From assembly GCF_042646165.1 (NCBI RefSeq), contig NZ_JBHRTC010000010.1: DNA of 64,000 nt; one strand, written 5' to 3'. The stretch comes from Microbaculum marinum (GTDB taxonomy: Bacteria > Pseudomonadota > Alphaproteobacteria > Rhizobiales > Tepidamorphaceae). Position numbers and translations under genes: made by a program. Below the pieces are notes generated by a model. That model had not been told where the DNA came from, made no database searches, and saw only the letters and a list, made by a program, of their open reading frames with translations. This document shows positions 60,104 to 64,000 of the stretch, piece by piece (positions within the stretch are counted from its first letter, which is position 1; the number at the start of each line of letters is the position of its first letter).

Positions 60104-61195
60104 GTGAGTGCGGTCACCCTAACTGACATCGTCAAGCGCTTCGGCAGCTTCACCGCCCTGCACCGGATGTCGATGGAGATCGCCGAGGGCAATTTCGTCA
60201 CGCTGCTGGGGCCGTCCGGCTGCGGCAAGACGACGACGCTCAGGATGATCGCCGGGCTGCTGGACCCCACCGAGGGAGAGATCCGAATCAAGGGGCGGCG
60301 GATGAACGAGGTGCCGATCCACAAGCGAAACCTCGGCCTCGTTTTCCAGAACTACGCGCTCTTTCCCCACAAGACGATCGCCGAGAACGTCGCCTTCGGC
60401 CTGAAGTACCGCAGCGTGCCGAAGGCAGAGGCGGCCAGACGCGTCAGCGAGACGCTGGAACTCGTCCAGCTTCCCCATGTCGGCGACCGCTATCCCAAGC
60501 AGCTCTCCGGGGGTCAGCAGCAGCGGATCGCGCTTGCCCGTGCCCTCGTCATCGAGCCCGACGTCCTGCTGCTGGACGAGCCGCTGTCGGCGCTCGACGC
60601 CAACCTGCGCGAGGACATGCGGGTGGAACTGAAGCGCATCCAGCATCGCATCGGGGTCACCACGGTCTTCGTCACGCACGATCAGTCGGAGGCATTGGCG
60701 ATGTCAGACCTGGTCGTGGTGATGTCGGACGGGCGGGTGGAACAGATCGGCGCGCCCGAGGAAGTGTACAACACGCCGGAGACCGAGTTCGTCGCCCGTT
60801 TCCTCGGCGCGGCCAATATCGTCGAGGCGCGCAGCCTGGGCGCCGACGGCGGCAGCATCGGCATCGAGGCGCCGGATTTCGGACGCCTGGAGATTCCGCG
60901 CGAGCGGGCGCCGAAACTGAACGGCGCCGGACCGGCGAAACTCGTGATCCGGGCGGAGAAGCTGCACCTGGCGCTGCCCGACGCGACGACCGAGGGCATG
61001 GTCTCGGCGCCGGGAGTGGTCGAGACCGTCGACTATCAGGGCCAGGCGGCCCGGTACTTCGTGCGGGTCGGGGATCGGCAGTTGCAGGCGGTCAACATGA
61101 TCGACGAACGGCCCTTCGCCGAAGGCACGGCGGTGTCGGTGCAGTTGCGCCCGCGCGACTGCGCGGCGCTTCCCGTCGGCGGCAAGCCTGGCTGA
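60104..61195 (+). CDS. ABC transporter ATPase (PotA type)
   Basis: A 363-residue nucleotide-binding subunit: Walker A GPSGCGKTT, LSGGQQQRIALARAL signature, Walker B VLLLDEPLSALDANLRE, and a C-terminal TOBE domain of about 110 residues. The start is GTG at 60104 with GGAG upstream (TCGGAGCGTCCCC). This completes the importer encoded at 57196-61195. Genes for acyl-CoA metabolism follow 114 bases later behind a dyad. Confidence 0.9.
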   Translation: MSAVTLTDIVKRFGSFTALHRMSMEIAEGNFVTLLGPSGCGKTTTLRMIAGLLDPTEGEIRIKGRRMNEVPIHKRNLGLVFQNYALFPHKTIAENVAFGLKYRSVPKAEAARRVSETLELVQLPHVGDRYPKQLSGGQQQRIALARALVIEPDVLLLDEPLSALDANLREDMRVELKRIQHRIGVTTVFVTHDQSEALAMSDLVVVMSDGRVEQIGAPEEVYNTPETEFVARFLGAANIVEARSLGADGGSIGIEAPDFGRLEIPRERAPKLNGAGPAKLVIRAEKLHLALPDATTEGMVSAPGVVETVDYQGQAARYFVRVGDRQLQAVNMIDERPFAEGTAVSVQLRPRDCAALPVGGKPG

Positions 61196-61207
61196 CGGCT
61201 CTCGGTC

Positions 61208-61230
61208 CATCTTCCATATGATGGAAGGTG
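61208..61230. promoter_or_regulatory. Dyad before the acyl-CoA genes
   Basis: CTTCCAT (61211-61217), ATG, ATGGAAG (61221-61227) form a perfect 7+3+7 inverted repeat, extendable by three more pairs to 61208-61230 counting one G-T. It could be an operator or a weak hairpin between the transporter and crotonase genes. Confidence 0.45.
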
Positions 61231-61309
61231 ATCGCGCGCCCTGTTCTTTTGCCGTCTGGCGGGCACGGATATTGTCCGGATCGAAACCTAGTCCTTCGCA
61301 GCGATCCGG

Positions 61310-62107
61310 GTGGGCGACGTGTACAACGACATCGAATACCGCATCGACGGTCCCGTCGCCTACGTACTCCATGCCCGGCCGGAGGCGCGCAATGCGGAAT
61401 CCAAGCGCCTGCTCGACGAGATGGACGCCGCGCTGGCCCAGGCGGTCGCGGACGAGGCGGTCCGCGTCATCGTGCTGGGCGGGCAGGGCGATCACTTCTC
61501 GGCCGGGCACGACCTGAAGGAAGCCGAGCGGGAGCGCCAGGACTTCACCGTCGAACAGCGCTGGGCCTACGAGGAACGGCGCTACTTCGACTATGCGCTG
61601 CGGATCTGGGACTGCCCGAAGCCGACGATCGCCCGGGTCCAGGGTGCCTGCATCGCCGGCGCCTTCATGGTCGCCAACATGTGCGACCTGATCGTCGCCT
61701 CAGATGACGCCTTCTTCGCCGATCCGGTCGGACGCACCCTGTCGGCCGCGGCCGTCGAGGTGCTCGTCCATCCCTGGGTGATGGGGCTGCGGCGCGCCAA
61801 GGAGTTCCTCTACACCGGCGACCGGATGACCGCGGACGAGGCGCTGTCGATCGGCATGGTCAACCGGGTCGTGCCGCGCGCCGACCTGGACGCCGAGACG
61901 CAGGCTTTCGCCGAGAAGATCGCCGGCACGCCGCCGTTCGCGCTGAAGCTCATCAAGCGCTCGCTGAACCGGACCTTCGACGCCCAGGGCTTCCGCACCG
62001 CGCTCGCCGCCCACTTCGACACGCACCAGCTCTCGCACGTCACGGACGAGTTCGCCCGGATGCGCGGCAGCGGCCTGTCGGGGGCGATCGGGCGGGGCCG
62101 GACGTGA
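61310..62107 (+). CDS. Enoyl-CoA hydratase/isomerase-family protein (crotonase fold)
   Basis: A 265-residue crotonase-fold protein. The first oxyanion block is VIVLGGQGDHFSAGHDLKEAE and the second VQGACIAGAFMVANMCDLIVAS. In hydratases a glutamate follows in a G-x-P-E motif; here the segment reads FFADPVGRTLSAAAVEVL, so the usual second catalytic glutamate is not visible. The reaction may not be classical hydration. GTG 61310 is the likely start, with GTG 61319 as an alternative. It overlaps the acyl-CoA dehydrogenase gene by 4 bases. Confidence 0.85.
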   Translation: MGDVYNDIEYRIDGPVAYVLHARPEARNAESKRLLDEMDAALAQAVADEAVRVIVLGGQGDHFSAGHDLKEAERERQDFTVEQRWAYEERRYFDYALRIWDCPKPTIARVQGACIAGAFMVANMCDLIVASDDAFFADPVGRTLSAAAVEVLVHPWVMGLRRAKEFLYTGDRMTADEALSIGMVNRVVPRADLDAETQAFAEKIAGTPPFALKLIKRSLNRTFDAQGFRTALAAHFDTHQLSHVTDEFARMRGSGLSGAIGRGRT

Positions 62108-63297
62108 CGGCCGCGCCGCCCTTCCTCTTCGAGGCCGACGACGAATGCTTCCGCGCCGGGCTGCGCGCATGGCTGGCCGCCGAGCTGCCGCGCGTCGCCG
62201 GCGCCCGGCTCGGCACCGCCGACCTGCACGGCCTCGAATTCCGCAAGGCCTGGGAAGACCACCTGTGCCGGTCCGGCCTGTCGGGCCTCGGCTGGCCGCG
62301 CGACCACGGCGGCCACGCGCTGTCGCTGACCCGCCAGGCGATTTTCCACGAGGAGTGCGCCCGCGCGGGAACGCCGCTCGCCGTCAACATGATCGGCCAC
62401 GGGATCGTCGCGCCGACCCTGATCGCATTCGGGTCCGAGGCCCAGAAAGCCCGCTTCCTGCCGCCGATCCTCGACAACTCGGAGGTCTGGTGCCAGGGCT
62501 ATTCGGAGCCCGGCGCAGGCTCCGATCTCGCCGCACTGTCGACCCGGGCCGAACGGCGCGGAGAGGTGTACGTCGTCAACGGCCAGAAGATCTGGACGAG
62601 CTTCGCCAACCTGGCCGACTGGTGCCTGCTGCTGGCGCGCACCGGAGCGGGCGCCTCGCCGCGCGCCGGAATATCGGTCCTGCTGGTCGACATGCGCCTC
62701 AAGGGCGTCACGGTTCGGCCGATCCGCCAGATCACCGGCGAGGCCGACTACAACGAGGTCTTCCTCGACGATGTCGAGGTGCCGGCCGACTGCCTGCTGG
62801 GAGAGCAGGACGCCGGCTGGAAGATCGCCATGGCGGCGGCGAACTACGAACGCAGCACCTACTTCGTGCCCCGCATCGTGCGCATGCAGGCGGAGATGGA
62901 GGCGCTCGTCGCGCTGGCCGCCGGGACCGTGCGCGAGGGACAGCGGATGCTCGACGATCCGGCCGTCCGTTCGGCGATCACCGATCTCAGCCTTAACATC
63001 CACGCGCTGCGGCTCTATGCCGACAGCATCCTGGAAATGGCCGAGCAGGGCGTGCCGCCGGGCGTCGACGGCTCCTCGGTGAAGCTCCTGTGGAGCGAGA
63101 ACCATCAGCGCCTGATGGAGGTGGCGATCGACATCCTCGGCCCGCAGGCGGCGCTGGGCCCGCAGGAGAGTTCCGCCGTCGCCGAGGGGCGCTGGAACCG
63201 CGACTTTCTGTGGACCCGCGCCGAGACGATTCTCGCCGGCACCTCGGAAGTCCACCGCAACATCATCGCCGAGCGCGGACTGGGGCTGCCGCGATGA
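62104..63297 (+). CDS. Acyl-CoA dehydrogenase
   Basis: A 397-residue flavoprotein. Characteristic segments are WCQGYSEPGAGSDLAALSTRAER, VVNGQKIWTSFANLADWCLLLART, ITGEADYNEVFLDDVEVP and the C-terminal ILAGTSEVHRNIIAERGLGLPR. It introduces a double bond next to the thioester and passes electrons to ETF. GTG 62104 overlaps the crotonase stop. A second, partial member follows, so the two may form a heteromeric enzyme of the type seen in steroid and side-chain degradation. Confidence 0.9.
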   Translation: MTAAPPFLFEADDECFRAGLRAWLAAELPRVAGARLGTADLHGLEFRKAWEDHLCRSGLSGLGWPRDHGGHALSLTRQAIFHEECARAGTPLAVNMIGHGIVAPTLIAFGSEAQKARFLPPILDNSEVWCQGYSEPGAGSDLAALSTRAERRGEVYVVNGQKIWTSFANLADWCLLLARTGAGASPRAGISVLLVDMRLKGVTVRPIRQITGEADYNEVFLDDVEVPADCLLGEQDAGWKIAMAAANYERSTYFVPRIVRMQAEMEALVALAAGTVREGQRMLDDPAVRSAITDLSLNIHALRLYADSILEMAEQGVPPGVDGSSVKLLWSENHQRLMEVAIDILGPQAALGPQESSAVAEGRWNRDFLWTRAETILAGTSEVHRNIIAERGLGLPR

Positions 63298-64000
63298 TCG
63301 CCGAGCCGCCGGCCTTCGCCGATGCGATGGTCCGCTCCGCCGTCGCCAGCGCCCTGGCCGAGGTGGCGCCGACACCCGAATCGGATTTCGCCAGTGTCGC
63401 AGAGACCCATTGGCAGCTCGCGGTCCGGATGGGCTGGACCGCGACGATGATCGCCGAATCGAACGGCGGCCTCGGCCTCGGCCTCGGCTACGTCGCGGAT
63501 GTCTGCGAGGAGGCCGGACGCAACCTGTTCTGCGGCCCGCTGCTGGAGACGGCGGTGCTGCTTCCCTTGGTCGCCCGCGAGACCGGCGCACTGTCGGACC
63601 TGTTGCCCGGGATCGTGTCCGGGGATGTGCGGGCGGCCTATGCGGAAGCGGGCTTCGACGATCACCCCGCTGCGCTCTCGCTGTCGCCCGTGGAGCACGC
63701 CGCCGGGGCGACGCACGTATGCCATCTTGAAGAGCGGGCCGGGAGCCTGCGCGTGGCCATCATTGAGGCGGACAATGCGGCATTCACCGACCTGCAGGCG
63801 ATGGATCCGTCTGCATCGGTGGCACGGGTCGACGTTGCGGACCGTTCGGCCTGCCTGGGCTTCGTGCTCGATGCGCCCGCCGCGGAGCGCGTCCTGACTG
63901 CACTGCACGTCGCCGTCGCAGCCGATCTGCTCGGCGTCGGCGAGGCGGCGCTCTCCCGGACGGTGGAGCATGTGCGCGAGCGCAGGCAGTTCGGACAGCC
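63294..64000 (+). CDS. Acyl-CoA dehydrogenase-like protein, 5' part (runs off the window)
   Basis: At least 235 residues from ATG 63294, which overlaps the preceding stop, to the window end. The order WQLAVRMGWTATMIAESNGGLGLGL, CEEAGRNLFCGPLLETAVLLPL and ALHVAVAADLLGVGEAALSRTVEHVRERRQFGQ matches short, divergent acyl-CoA dehydrogenases in which FAD-binding loops are reduced. It is probably the partner subunit of the complete dehydrogenase. The repeated GGCCTC (63468-63485) encoding GLGLGL is a minor feature. The catalytic residue region lies beyond the window. Confidence 0.8.
   Translation, partial: MIAEPPAFADAMVRSAVASALAEVAPTPESDFASVAETHWQLAVRMGWTATMIAESNGGLGLGLGYVADVCEEAGRNLFCGPLLETAVLLPLVARETGALSDLLPGIVSGDVRAAYAEAGFDDHPAALSLSPVEHAAGATHVCHLEERAGSLRVAIIEADNAAFTDLQAMDPSASVARVDVADRSACLGFVLDAPAAERVLTALHVAVAADLLGVGEAALSRTVEHVRERRQFGQ

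Overview
This window is GC-rich chromosomal DNA (about two thirds G+C by eye) from a free-living alphaproteobacterium. The gene families point to a Hyphomicrobiales- or Rhodospirillales-like heterotroph, but nothing in the sequence fixes the genus. It holds about 57 protein genes, no RNA genes, no insertion sequences and no CRISPR array. The largest gap between genes is under 300 bases. Almost every gene belongs to uptake plus catabolism of small organic acids or nitrogen compounds: six solute uptake systems (ProXWV-type ABC, DctPQM TRAP, TAXI TRAP, NitT/TauT-type ABC, PotABCD-type ABC and an MFS carrier), each next to matching enzymes and usually a local regulator.

Layout. (A) 1-13406: an open-ended hypothetical gene, an MBL-fold hydrolase, a lambda-crystallin-type dehydrogenase, an SDR, a divergent LysR regulator, an aldehyde dehydrogenase, an M19 dipeptidase-like protein, an unknown 562-residue protein, a DUF3726-like protein, an Ldh-type oxidoreductase, and a glycine-betaine/proline-type ABC transporter. 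A 45-bp dyad upstream of the LysR/aldehyde dehydrogenase pair recurs (32 of 45 bases) upstream of the transporter, tying the two halves together. (B) 13458-30152: an alpha/beta hydrolase, an isochorismatase-like amidohydrolase, a GMC oxidoreductase, a TRAP transporter, a three-subunit biotin-dependent carboxylase with an unusual carboxyltransferase, an SDR, a citryl-CoA lyase-like protein, a CaiB-type CoA-transferase, a quinone-oxidoreductase-like protein, an acyl-CoA ligase and an XRE regulator. (C) 30444-43478: a TAXI-TRAP transporter followed without gaps by two molybdenum-hydroxylase large subunits, a class II aldolase, the FAD and 2Fe-2S subunits, an allantoinase/imidase-like deacetylase, an MFS carrier and an altered asparaginase. 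Boxes related to CCAAATTTGG occur in four promoter regions of B and C, making the XRE protein the obvious candidate regulator. (D) 43646-46886: tcuA and tcuB for tricarballylate oxidation with a GntR regulator, and a promoter whose spacer is filled by a symmetric operator. (E) 46900-56074: an IclR-led minus-strand operon (ABC transporter, unknown barrel-like protein, DJ-1-like protein) divergent from hydantoinase/oxoprolinase genes hyuA and hyuB, separated by two GGAAC-N3-GTTCC palindromes. (F) 56130-64000: a LysR regulator, a PotABCD-type transporter, a crotonase-fold protein and two acyl-CoA dehydrogenases, the last running off the window.

How it may work together (inference): B to D look like a stepwise route in which an N-containing cyclic or amide acid is imported, hydroxylated by the molybdenum enzymes, opened by amide hydrolases, activated to a CoA ester and split by the lyase, with biotin-dependent carboxylation and tricarballylate oxidation feeding the TCA cycle. 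The substrate cannot be read from the sequence. The least familiar pieces are the divergent carboxyltransferase/citryl-CoA lyase module, the twin hydroxylase subunits, and the unknown 562-residue/DUF3726 pair.
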